Shown: piece after piece, positions 16,588-24,281 of the stretch
Position numbering within the stretch: position 1 is the first letter of the stretch
Layout of the letters: each line of letters starts with the position of its first letter
Assembly (NCBI RefSeq): GCF_039525035.1
Contig: NZ_BAAAHE010000036.1
Location: 1-64,000 of the forward strand
Reading direction: 5' to 3'
Source: Sporichthya brevicatena
Lineage (GTDB): Bacteria > Actinomycetota > Actinomycetes > Sporichthyales > Sporichthyaceae
Length of the DNA stretch: 64,000 nt
Translations under genes and position numbers: made by a program
Notes under the pieces: model-generated
The model's database searches: none
Seen by the model: the letters and a program-made list of their open reading frames with translations, nothing else
Told to the model about the DNA's origin: nothing

Positions 16588-18096
16588 TCAGACGATTTGA
16601 GCGAGGGCATTGCGTAGGTCGGCCGGGAGCGGGTCTTCGGCGGTGAGCAGGTGTTGGCCGGCGCGGATCTGGACGGTGCGGTAGCGCCGGGCGGTCTGGA
16701 CGAACTTCTTGATCGACCAGCCGGTGCGGGCCTCGATGAGCCGGGTGACGGCCAGGGCGGCGAAGACGATGGCCAGGTGCGCGTCGATGGACTCGCGCTT
16801 GTGGTGGTAGATCGGGCGGGCCCGCAGGTCGTGCTTGGACATCCGGAAGGACTTCTCGATCCGCCAGAGCTGGTGGTAGGCGCCGATCACGAACTCCGGG
16901 GACGGGTTGGTGATGTTGGTGGTGTAGCCCTTTATCCCGGCCAGAGCGCGGACCTTGGCATCCAGGTCCCGGTTCACGCTCTTGCTCGCTCCGGTCAAGG
17001 TGATGAACCGGTTCCGCTTCACCGAGGCCTTCCCGGCGACAGCGTTCTCGGCCTTGGCCACCTGCTGATCGATCCCGCGCAGGCTGCGCCGGGCGCGGTC
17101 GGCCCTGTACTGGTAGTAGATCGTCTGGTCCCGGCGGCCGCGCTCCTTCTCCAATGAGCTGGCCGGCCAGGGCTGGGTGAACACGTGCCCGTCTGGGATC
17201 TCGGCGTCGGGGTTCTGCCGGCGCCATTGGCTGACCACGTAAGGGATGTCGGGGATGCGGGTGCCGAGGATGAAGGACAGGCCCGCGGCCTCGATCCCGA
17301 GCTGGTTGGCCGCGGAAATCATCCCGGCGTCCGCGACGACGATCACGTCTTTGATCTGATGGGCCGTCATGAACGCGGTGATCACCGGCAACATCGTGTG
17401 CGTCTCGGCCTTGTTCCCCTCGAAGGCCTCCAGCATCAGCGGGAACCCGCTCGCGTCGGTGAGCAGCCCGATGGTGATCTGCGGATCCAGGCGGCGTTCC
17501 TTGGAGAACCCCGGCTCACGGAACCCGTCACCGGCGTCGACCTCGAAGTGCAGCGTGGACACGTCGTAGAGGACCAACGAAGCCGGCCCCAGTGCCGCGT
17601 GTTTCGCGCAGGCCGCCGCGAGCCCGTCGCGCCAGGAGTCCTTCGCGTACTCCGGCAGGCGACGCTTGAGGGTGGCGTAGGACGCCGAGGGCACCCCGAC
17701 CTCGTCCAGGACCCGCAGCGCGTCCTGTTTGGAAGTGGGCTCGATAATCCGGGCCAGCACCAGGTCACGGAACACCTCGTCCCCACCGGTGGCTGCGGGA
17801 AAGCCCAGGGCGTCGAAGGCCCGGTTCAGCGCGTCCCACAGATGCCCCATCCGCGAGCCGGCGATCTCCAGCGGCCGCTGCGCGGTCCCGGCCTCGCCCG
17901 CCAACGCGCTGCCCAGATCCAGCTCGGACTGCCCGCCCGCCAGGCGCGCGGCCGCCGCGACCTTGAGCGCTTCGAGCTGCGCGTCATCATGCGCGGAACC
18001 GACGTGCTCGATGTCCCGCGACCCCCGCCGCGAGGAGTGCACGATCTGCACCGCGGTGGCCCCGGACGCCGTCTTCACCGTCCGCACGTAGGCCAT
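16588..18096 (-). CDS. IS1634-family (IS4 superfamily) DDE transposase
   Basis: This 502-residue transposase appears intact. The catalytic triad can be placed at Asp178 (LYDVSTL), Asp256 (VVADAGM) and Glu414 (WRIEKSFRMSK). The family's Y...RPIYHHKRESI signature is at 427-437. A long insertion between the second Asp and the Glu is usual for IS1634 members. No frameshift or internal stop is seen, so the element may be active. It is transcribed against the upstream GT2 gene, whose terminator faces it. Confidence 0.92.
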   Translation of the reverse strand: MAYVRTVKTASGATAVQIVHSSRRGSRDIEHVGSAHDDAQLEALKVAAAARLAGGQSELDLGSALAGEAGTAQRPLEIAGSRMGHLWDALNRAFDALGFPAATGGDEVFRDLVLARIIEPTSKQDALRVLDEVGVPSASYATLKRRLPEYAKDSWRDGLAAACAKHAALGPASLVLYDVSTLHFEVDAGDGFREPGFSKERRLDPQITIGLLTDASGFPLMLEAFEGNKAETHTMLPVITAFMTAHQIKDVIVVADAGMISAANQLGIEAAGLSFILGTRIPDIPYVVSQWRRQNPDAEIPDGHVFTQPWPASSLEKERGRRDQTIYYQYRADRARRSLRGIDQQVAKAENAVAGKASVKRNRFITLTGASKSVNRDLDAKVRALAGIKGYTTNITNPSPEFVIGAYHQLWRIEKSFRMSKHDLRARPIYHHKRESIDAHLAIVFAALAVTRLIEARTGWSIKKFVQTARRYRTVQIRAGQHLLTAEDPLPADLRNALAQIV

Positions 18097-18194
18097 CCAG
18101 CGAGCCTAGAAGCCCGCCTTAGTGCACAAATTCTGCGGCTCCCACGAACGAACCCGCAGGTCAGCCAACCGCGCCACCGCTCAGACCCCGGGCG

Positions 18195-18205
18195 TGAGCC
18201 AAGTC
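18195..18205. repeat. Right inverted repeat of the IS1634-type element
   Basis: TGAGCCAAGTC is the inverted partner of 16558-16568, with one mismatch. The GT2 gene stump begins 3 bases outside it. Confidence 0.5.
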
Positions 18206-18208
18206 AGG

Positions 18209-18372
18209 TCATTCGCCGCTATCTGCGTTCCCACCCGGACCAGTGGCCGGCGATCGTCGCCGACATCGAGCGCCGCCGACTCACGACGGTCCCGCTCGAC
18301 ATGCTGATGCAGGTCGTGCAGGAGCACGAGGCGGCCCAGCAGCAGTCGACCCCGCTCTTCCTCGCCGGCTGA
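18209..18372 (+). pseudogene. 3' stump of a second GT2 gene
   Basis: The last 53 codons and the stop of a paralogue of the GT2 gene at 15407-16411 remain; the rest is gone. The differences from the intact copy are synonymous or conservative (Glu to Asp, Val to Ile, several third positions). This means the copy was once translated and under selection, not a recent passive duplication. The insertion sequence ends 3 bases before it. It should have no product. Confidence 0.85.
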
Positions 18373-18465
18373 CCGAACCGGCCCTCCGGCGCCCGCAGCG
18401 GGCCCCCTACGCGCCCTCGTCGGCGCGCGCTTCCCCACGCCTCCTCGTCGGCGCCTCACACGCGA

Positions 18466-18498
18466 CCGGGGCGGGCACCGAATCGGTGCCCGCCCCGG
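18466..18498. terminator. Hairpin between GT2 stump and binding-protein gene
   Basis: This is an exact repeat of the 16-bp stem at 16505-16537. Here it lies 40 bases beyond the stop of the minus-strand binding-protein gene and could end transcription from that side too. Confidence 0.6.
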
Positions 18499-18537
18499 GT
18501 TGTGCGGAGCTGCTACGCCGGGATCACCGGCGATCGA

Positions 18538-20151
18538 TCACTTGCCGGTGTAGATGTGGAACTGGTCGGGGTCCGGCTGGAAGCCCGACGGGGAACCGTC
18601 CGGGTTGGAGACGGTGTTGGTCGACGTGTACTTGTACATGTACTCGTGACCCTGGCCGTTCTCCGGGTTCCAGGTCTGGTCCGTGCCACTGCCACCACGC
18701 TCGGCCTTGCTCCACGAGAACCGCTGGTCGAGCGAGGCGTCGGCGGCGTAGATGTCGCCGTTGCCGAGCTGGGCCATCAGGCGCTCACGGGTCAGGTTCG
18801 GGCCGACCGCCTTGGCGGCGCGCTCGAAGACGAGGACGCCGACGTAGCTGGCCTGGACGATGTGGTGGTTCAGACCCTTGTTGCCGCGGGCGTACTTGTT
18901 CATGGTCGCCATGAACTCGGCGCCCCACAGCTTGTAGGTCGTGTTCGTCCAGTACCGGTTGACCGGGTGCTTGCCGAACAGCGAGCCCAGGATCTCCGTC
19001 GCGAGGTGGTTACCCGAGATGCCCTTGGGCGGGTAGTAGCCCTGCTGCGCGGCCTCGACCATGAACTTCGTCATCGTCGCGGGGTTGATGACGTAGTGGA
19101 CGATGTGGTCCGGGTTCGCCGCGCGCATCGAGAGGATCTGCGCCGACATCGAGGTCTCCGAGATGCCCACGTCGATTTTCTTGACCATCTTCGCGCCGCT
19201 GTCGTCGAGGATGCGCTGCACCTCGTTGCACGAGAGCTGCATCTCCGGGCTGGTCAGGCAGACCAGGCCGTAGGTCTTCGGCTTGATGACGTTCTTGACC
19301 CACTGAGCGTTGGCCATCGCCTCGTGGATCATCGACATGTGGGTCGGGAACATGTACGGGTCCTGCCACTCGGTCTGGGAGTACGCCCAGGTACCGATGG
19401 CCGGAATCTTGTACTGCGCCAGGTCCGAGTGGATCGACGCCGAGGCCCAGCTGGAGTAGCTCAGGAAGGCGAAGACCTTGTCCTGGCCGACCAGCTTCTT
19501 GATGCAGGCCTTCGAGCGCGAGACCTCACCCGGACCGTCGTCGCAGTCGACGAGGGACATCCGGCGACCGAGGACGCCGCCGCGGTCGTTCACCGAGGCC
19601 ATGGTGGCCTTGATGCCGTTGACCAGCGGGGTGGCGAGCAGGTTCCCGAGCGCGATGCCGTGCATCGTCACGGTGCCCATCTTGATGCTGTCCTTGGTGA
19701 TGCCCATGTCCGTGGCACCGTTCTTGGACGCCGCGATGCGCTCGTTCTCCGCACGCTGGGCCTCGGTGTCGATGGCCGTCAGACCCTTGAGGTCGGCCGC
19801 CTTCGCCGTCTTGGCACCGGCCGAACCCTTGGTGCCGGTCTTGGCCGCTGCGCCCTTCTGGCCCTTGTTCTGGCCGGCGACGGGGGCCGCGCCCGCGTCA
19901 CCCGTGACCGGGGCTGCGCCCGTGGCGCCCTCGGCGACCGGGGCAGCGCCGGCGGGGGCGTCGGTCGTGCCCGTGGCCGCACCGGACGCATCGGCCGGCG
20001 CCGCCCCGACGTCGGCCGCAACCGCGCCGGGGTCCTGTTGTGCTGCGTTGTCCGCGTCGTCACTACCGCCGCCGCAGGCACTGAGAATCAATGCCGAACT
20101 CACGACGATGGGTAGGACGGCGAGCAGACCATGCTTCTTCGCTCTCCGCAC
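18538..20151 (-). CDS. Branched-chain-amino-acid-type ABC substrate-binding lipoprotein (orphan)
   Basis: This 537-residue lipoprotein has the lipobox LSAC with Cys26, so it should sit on the outer membrane face. Residues 27-120 are an Ala/Pro/Gly-rich low-complexity linker. The rest is a type I periplasmic-binding fold of the LivJ/amide-binding kind (GGVLGRR and YYPPKGISG are landmarks). No permease or ATPase gene adjoins it, so it may feed a transporter encoded elsewhere or act as a receptor. A paralogue with the same start (MRRAKKHGLLA) is at 29389-30993. The GTG start has GAGGAG upstream. The ligand is unknown; surrounding genes suggest a hydrophobic carboxylate. Confidence 0.85.
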   Translation of the reverse strand: MRRAKKHGLLAVLPIVVSSALILSACGGGSDDADNAAQQDPGAVAADVGAAPADASGAATGTTDAPAGAAPVAEGATGAAPVTGDAGAAPVAGQNKGQKGAAAKTGTKGSAGAKTAKAADLKGLTAIDTEAQRAENERIAASKNGATDMGITKDSIKMGTVTMHGIALGNLLATPLVNGIKATMASVNDRGGVLGRRMSLVDCDDGPGEVSRSKACIKKLVGQDKVFAFLSYSSWASASIHSDLAQYKIPAIGTWAYSQTEWQDPYMFPTHMSMIHEAMANAQWVKNVIKPKTYGLVCLTSPEMQLSCNEVQRILDDSGAKMVKKIDVGISETSMSAQILSMRAANPDHIVHYVINPATMTKFMVEAAQQGYYPPKGISGNHLATEILGSLFGKHPVNRYWTNTTYKLWGAEFMATMNKYARGNKGLNHHIVQASYVGVLVFERAAKAVGPNLTRERLMAQLGNGDIYAADASLDQRFSWSKAERGGSGTDQTWNPENGQGHEYMYKYTSTNTVSNPDGSPSGFQPDPDQFHIYTGK

Positions 20152-20295
20152 CTGAATCTCCTCAGGGTGAATGGCGCGCGCTCACGCACGCATCGGGACG
20201 CCGCCACTCCGGGCTCCGACCGCCTGGAGATCCGAAGAAAGTGGCTGAGAAAATCTTGGCCTTCGCGTGCGCTGGGTCACATCGCCCGAAATGGG

Positions 20296-20337
20296 TATTT
20301 GTCACCCGGACGGGGGACCTGGGGGTACTTTTTCCCG
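20296..20337 (-). promoter_or_regulatory. G-run-rich region upstream of the binding-protein gene
   Basis: The spacer 20152-20393 holds no gene. About 150 bases before the GTG start it contains CACCCGGACGGGGG followed by GGGGGTACTTTTTCCC, the latter a GGG...CCC dyad. Similar C-run/G-run dyads precede the paralogous binding-protein gene. A response-regulator or LuxR-type site is possible but unproven. Confidence 0.25.
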
Positions 20338-20393
20338 CTTGCGCCACGCTCGGCGCGGCGGGTTGACGGGCTCTTGGCCCCGAAGTCTGGCCC

Positions 20394-21494
20394 TCAAAGG
20401 CCCGCGAGGTCCGCCACGGCGAGTCGGTGGGCAGCAGCGCCCCCGACGAGGGTGCCGGCGGCTCGGGCGCGCCGGTAGTACAGGTGCATGTCGTGCTCCC
20501 AGGTGAAGCCGATGCCGCCGAGCAGGTGCACGCCCGCCTCGGTCTGGACGCGGTAGTCCTCCCCCGCCCGCAGCGCGGCCACGTGACTCGCGAGGTCGGC
20601 CTCGCCCGCCCCGTTCTCGGCCGCGACGGCCGCCCAGCGCGCCGCGGCGTGCGCGGAGCGCGCGGCCCCGTAGAGCTCGACGCAGGCGTGCGCGACGGCC
20701 TGGTACGAGCCGATGATGCGGCCGAACTGCTGCCGGGTCTTCGCGTACTCGACGCACGTGCCCGCGCACCAGTCCAGCCCGCCCGCGGCCTCGGCGGCCA
20801 GGGCCAGCCGCAGGTGCCGCCCGACCACCGCGAGCAGCGGCGCGGCGCCGCCGGGCTCCCCCAGCAGTGTTGCCGGGGTCTCGGCGAGGTCGAGCGTCGC
20901 CAGACGGCGCGTCAGATCCATGCCGGTCATGGGCGCGGACGTGCGGCCCGCGGCACCGGGCTCGACGACGAACAGGGCGTCTCCGGCCGGGGTACGCGCG
21001 AGCACGACGACGAGGTCGGCCGCGGAACCCGCGATCACGTGCCACCGGCGGCCGGTCAGCCGCCAGGCGCCGCCGGACTCGGTCGCCGTCACGCCCTCGC
21101 CGGTCCAGTTCCCGCGCCGGTCGGCGAGCGCGACCGTCGCCACGGTCTCGCCCGCCGCGACGGACGGAACGGCCGCCTCGGCCCCGGCCGCCAGCAGAGC
21201 GGTGGTCGCCAGCGACGTGGCCAGGAACGGGCCCGGATACAGGGCGCGGCCGAGCTCGTGGTGGACGACATTCGCCGCCGACCAGCTCAGCCCCAACCCA
21301 CCGTGCTGCTCGGGGACGAGCAGGCCGCACAGCCCGACGTCGCCGGCCAGGGCCTTCCACGCCGTGGCGGCGTAGCCGGCCTCGGAGTCGAAGTCCGCGC
21401 GAACCTGCGCGATCGGCGACAGGTCGGTCAGGACGTCGCGCACGGTCTCGGCCAGGGCGCGCTCGTCCTCGCTGGGCACGAGCTCGGCAGTCAT
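20394..21494 (-). CDS. Acyl-CoA dehydrogenase, smaller (FadE27-like) subunit type
   Basis: This 366-residue flavoprotein fold oxidises acyl-CoA to enoyl-CoA. I chose the ATG at 21494 because GAGGGAG precedes it and the longer frame overlaps the upstream gene. The C-terminal GGIGFTWEHD followed by a YYRRA segment is typical of the shorter partner in heteromeric acyl-CoA dehydrogenases such as the mycobacterial cholesterol side-chain pair (family recollection). It lies 40 bases downstream of a 406-residue dehydrogenase on the same strand. The two probably form one alpha2-beta2 enzyme, with flavin and catalysis mainly in the larger chain. Confidence 0.82.
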   Translation of the reverse strand: MTAELVPSEDERALAETVRDVLTDLSPIAQVRADFDSEAGYAATAWKALAGDVGLCGLLVPEQHGGLGLSWSAANVVHHELGRALYPGPFLATSLATTALLAAGAEAAVPSVAAGETVATVALADRRGNWTGEGVTATESGGAWRLTGRRWHVIAGSAADLVVVLARTPAGDALFVVEPGAAGRTSAPMTGMDLTRRLATLDLAETPATLLGEPGGAAPLLAVVGRHLRLALAAEAAGGLDWCAGTCVEYAKTRQQFGRIIGSYQAVAHACVELYGAARSAHAAARWAAVAAENGAGEADLASHVAALRAGEDYRVQTEAGVHLLGGIGFTWEHDMHLYYRRARAAGTLVGGAAAHRLAVADLAGL

Positions 21495-21534
21495 CTGATG
21501 CTCCCTCAGGTCGTCGCCGACGTTCCGGTCTCGG

Positions 21535-22755
21535 TCAGCTGGGCCGGGGTAGGCCGAGCACACGCTGCGCGACGGTGTTCTTGAGGATCTCGTCGGTCCC
21601 GCCGCCGAGCCGGAAGCCCGGGGCGCCGAGCACGAGGCTCGACCAGGCGTAGGTCCCCCACTCCCCGGTGTCGGCCGCGACCTCGGGGCCGAGCAGTTCG
21701 GAGACGAAGTCGCCGAGCCGGCGCAGATTGTCCGACAGCGCGATCTTGCTCAGCCCGATCTCGGCGCCGGGCGGACGACCGGCCCGGGCCTGGGCCCCGA
21801 CCACCTCGTTGACGTACCGCGCCGCGCGCAGGTGCGAGACGACCTCGCCGAACTGCTGTCGCACCGCCGGGTCGTCGTCGAGCCCCTGGTGCCGGACCAG
21901 CCCGGCCAGCCGGTCGGTCGAGAGGATCCCGACCCCGCCGAACGAGCTGCTGCCGAGCGAGTTGCGTTCGTTGGCGAGCGTCGTGATCGCGATTGTCCAG
22001 CCCTCGCCGACCTCGCCGAGCCGGTCGGTGTCCGGCACCACGACGTCGTCGAGGAAGACCTCGTTGAACGCCGCGCCGCCGGTCATCTGCCGCAGCGGAC
22101 GGACGGTCACGCCGGGAGCATGCATGTCGACCAGAAAGGCCGTCAGATTCTTGTGCCGCGGCTCGGGCGACGTGCGGCAGATGATCTCGCCGATGTCGGA
22201 GAGGTGGGCACCCGAGGTCCACACCTTCTGCCCGCTGATCCGCCAGACGTCGCCGTCCCGCACCGCCCGCGTGCTGATCGAGGCCAGGTCGGACCCGGCC
22301 CCGGGCTCACTGAACAGCTGGCAGGCGATCTTCTCGCCGCGGTAGAGCGCCGGCAGGTAGCGCTGCTTCTGCTCCTCCGTGCCGTGCTGAAGGATCGTCG
22401 GCGCGATCATCCCGAGCCCGATGGTCAGCGACGCGTCGCCGGGGACGTCGAACTGCCGGCTGACCTGCTCGAAGGCACGCTGGTACGCCGCCGGGAGCCC
22501 GGCCCCGCCGTACTCGGTCGGGCCGGTGATCCAGCCGTAGCCGGCCTCCCACAGGCCCGCCCGCCACGCCCGGATGGCGTCGACGGCGTCCGCCTCCGAA
22601 CTGGGGTCCGGCTCGGCGAACACGCGGATCTCGTCGCTGCCCTCGCCCCACACGAAGCGGCGCTTGCCGGTGTCGGCCGCCGCGACGGGGTAACGCTCGG
22701 CCAGCCAGGCCCGCGCCGCCGCAGTGAACTCCTCGAGGGAGGGTCGCTCGCTCAT
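21535..22755 (-). CDS. Acyl-CoA dehydrogenase, larger (FadE26-like) subunit type
   Basis: This 406-residue acyl-CoA dehydrogenase has the FAD-contacting QLFSEPGAGSDLA segment, a WRISGQKVWTSGA strand and the C-terminal GGGTDEILKN motif. It should oxidise a CoA thioester, handing electrons to an electron-transfer flavoprotein. Its ATG overlaps the stop of the upstream hydratase gene by four bases, so translation is coupled. The following gene encodes a smaller dehydrogenase. Paired dehydrogenases next to a double-hotdog hydratase suit a bulky or branched acyl-CoA such as a steroid or terpenoid side chain, but the substrate is inferred from context only. Confidence 0.85.
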   Translation of the reverse strand: MSERPSLEEFTAAARAWLAERYPVAAADTGKRRFVWGEGSDEIRVFAEPDPSSEADAVDAIRAWRAGLWEAGYGWITGPTEYGGAGLPAAYQRAFEQVSRQFDVPGDASLTIGLGMIAPTILQHGTEEQKQRYLPALYRGEKIACQLFSEPGAGSDLASISTRAVRDGDVWRISGQKVWTSGAHLSDIGEIICRTSPEPRHKNLTAFLVDMHAPGVTVRPLRQMTGGAAFNEVFLDDVVVPDTDRLGEVGEGWTIAITTLANERNSLGSSSFGGVGILSTDRLAGLVRHQGLDDDPAVRQQFGEVVSHLRAARYVNEVVGAQARAGRPPGAEIGLSKIALSDNLRRLGDFVSELLGPEVAADTGEWGTYAWSSLVLGAPGFRLGGGTDEILKNTVAQRVLGLPRPS

Positions 22756-23960
22756 GCCCGGGCCCGGCGCCCCGCCGGGGAGCCGTCCTCGCCACGCACC
22801 GGCAGGGCCACGACGGCCCAGCCCGGCATCACGGTCTCGCCGCGCTGGTTCACGGCAGCGGTCCGAATGTCGACGACGTGGTCGCCGTCCTCGTCGACCC
22901 GCTTGCCGGTGATCGTGCCGGTCAGCCGGACGACGTCGGAGAGGTACACGAACTTCCGGTACTCCGAGTGCGCCGACTTGATCCAGGCGTGGTCGCCGGA
23001 CCAGTGCGTGAGGTGGTGCAGCTGCCAGCACTGGCGCTGGAACCCGACGTCGTACTGGAACGCGACGCTCATCGCCCGCGCCGCCTGGTAGTTGTAGTGG
23101 ACCGAGTAGATCGGCTCCTTGGCGCCCGTGATCGGGTCGCGGAACGCCCACGCGGGGTGGGCGGCGTAGTCGTGCAGCGCGGCGGCGTGGGCCTTCAGCC
23201 GCGGGATCGGCGTGCCGCCGCCGGCGACGAAGGCGATCTCGTCGGTGAGCCCGATCGGGCCCTTGGTGACGACGTCGAGTTCCTGACCTTCCGTCACATC
23301 GTCCCAGTAGCGGGGTTCCGCACCACGCGGGCGCTCGGCGAGGACCTGCGCCTCGATCTCGGCGATCTCCTCCTCGGCCCACGGGTGCGGCAGCTGCGGC
23401 TGCGGCTTCGCGTTCGTGGACTTCTGCTTCTGCGAGGCGCTGCCCCGCTCGAAGTTGATGACGTTCCATTCGATCGTCGCGATCAGCTCGCCGTGCTGGT
23501 TGTGGTAGCTGTTGCAGAACTTGTCGGTCACCGTGCGGCCGGCGAAGCTGCTCGGCGACGGACCGTCGAAGCCGGTGTACACGCAGGACGCGTCGACCAC
23601 GTCGCCCCAGTAGACCGGGCGGTGGAAGGTCAGCGTCGACTCCGAGTGGAACGACCCCAGCCCCGGCCAGCCGAACTGGATGCCGGAGAAGCAGCCGATG
23701 ATGAAGCTCGGCGGGGCCACGGGCGCGCCGTACGGCGAGGCCGTGGCGTGCTCGGCGTCGGTCCACAGCGGGTTGATGTCGCCGATCCCGCCGACGAACT
23801 TGGTTACCGCGATCCGCGAGGCCAGTTCGTTGTTCACCGAGTGGTCGATCCGCAGGTTCGCGCCGACCTTCGCCTGCATCGAGGCGATCATCTCGTCGGT
23901 GATGACCGCCTGCGGCATCTGGGCTTGCTTCTCGGCTGGTTTTGCTGTCTCGACGCTCAC
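22752..23960 (-). CDS. Double-hotdog MaoC-like enoyl-CoA hydratase
   Basis: This 402-residue protein has an N-terminal FAS1-type dehydratase-like hotdog domain (about 15-185) and a second MaoC-like hotdog domain (about 215-385). This arrangement is known from hydratases that act on large acyl-CoAs. The GTG at 23960 was preferred because GAGGGA sits just upstream; the frame itself opens at 24005. The chain is rich in Trp, His and Tyr around GDINPLW and HHLTHWSGDHAW, which could line the active-site tunnel. It is followed, with a four-base overlap, by the larger acyl-CoA dehydrogenase. It probably hydrates the enoyl-CoA made by that enzyme. Confidence 0.75.
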   Translation of the reverse strand: MSVETAKPAEKQAQMPQAVITDEMIASMQAKVGANLRIDHSVNNELASRIAVTKFVGGIGDINPLWTDAEHATASPYGAPVAPPSFIIGCFSGIQFGWPGLGSFHSESTLTFHRPVYWGDVVDASCVYTGFDGPSPSSFAGRTVTDKFCNSYHNQHGELIATIEWNVINFERGSASQKQKSTNAKPQPQLPHPWAEEEIAEIEAQVLAERPRGAEPRYWDDVTEGQELDVVTKGPIGLTDEIAFVAGGGTPIPRLKAHAAALHDYAAHPAWAFRDPITGAKEPIYSVHYNYQAARAMSVAFQYDVGFQRQCWQLHHLTHWSGDHAWIKSAHSEYRKFVYLSDVVRLTGTITGKRVDEDGDHVVDIRTAAVNQRGETVMPGWAVVALPVRGEDGSPAGRRARA

Positions 23961-24063
23961 GCGGTCCCTCGCACTCGACTCCGGTCCACAAACGCTACGG
24001 CTCAATAGTCTAGTTGTCGAGTATTTGTGACGCGACTACCTGGTCCGGCGGGGCCGATCTGCG

Positions 24064-24140
24064 CACTCGGCGCACCTCGGCCCCGACCCCACCGCCCGCA
24101 CCGGTGCTCAAGTGCACACTCGGCGCACCTCGGCTCCGAC
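24064..24140. repeat. Imperfect 24-bp direct repeat
   Basis: CACTCGGCGCACCTCGGCCCCGAC at 24064-24087 recurs at 24117-24140 with one change. It lies in the 321-base gene-free stretch between the hydratase and APH-like genes. Confidence 0.7.
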
Positions 24141-24184
24141 CGCCGGTTGTCGGGCGCATCCCCCGGGGGGTCGTCGGGGGGAGG

Positions 24185-24267
24185 TCGGGGGGAGGTCGGG
24201 AGGCGGAGCCCCCCGACTGTCGGGGTCGTCGGGGGGAGGTCGGGAGGCGGAGCCCCCCGACTGTCGG
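24185..24267. repeat. Tandem 39-bp repeat (two copies, period 44)
   Basis: A 39-base unit at 24185-24223 is repeated exactly at 24229-24267. Each unit holds GGGGGG-AGGTCGGGAGGCGGAG-CCCCCC, able to fold as a hairpin. A partial third unit lies upstream. No gene is seen in 23961-24281 beyond promoter sequence. Confidence 0.8.
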
Positions 24268-24273
24268 TATACA
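24268..24273 (+). promoter_or_regulatory. Candidate -10 box of a leaderless promoter
   Basis: TATACA lies 8 bases before the ATG at 24282 and directly abuts the tandem repeat. No ribosome binding site is visible, which favours the ATG at 24282 over the one at 24273. Confidence 0.45.
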
Positions 24274-24281
24274 TGCATCCC

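Larger units (their letters stand above)
16558..18205 (-). mobile_element. IS1634-type insertion sequence
   Basis: The element is about 1.65 kb, holds one transposase gene and is bounded by imperfect 11-bp inverted repeats. The outside flanks (CTACCC on the left, AGGTCA on the right) do not match, so there is no target duplication. The flanks are instead two copies of the same GT2 3' region. That pattern fits an insertion followed by deletion of adjacent DNA, or recombination. The exact ends are uncertain by a few bases. A second weak similarity (AATTxGTGC) lies further inside both ends. Confidence 0.75.
18209..18516 (+). repeat. Direct repeat copy 2: GT2 3' end plus terminator
   Basis: This is the partner of 16248-16555, offset by exactly 1961 bases. 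The sequence after it runs straight into the stop region of the binding-protein gene, so this copy keeps the original chromosomal downstream flank. Confidence 0.9.

Noticed and set aside
16540-18220. Target-site duplication around the IS element
   Set aside because: Flanks CTACCC and AGGTCA do not match in any register near the inverted repeats.
20332-20346. DosR/DevR-type box (GGGGTACTTTTTCCC)
   Set aside because: It resembles the GGGACTTT...CCC consensus only loosely, and no hypoxia-response genes are nearby.
24064-24267. Possible CRISPR array
   Set aside because: Only two copies of each repeat, the 39-base unit is spaced by 5 bases, there are no spacer-sized gaps and no cas genes.
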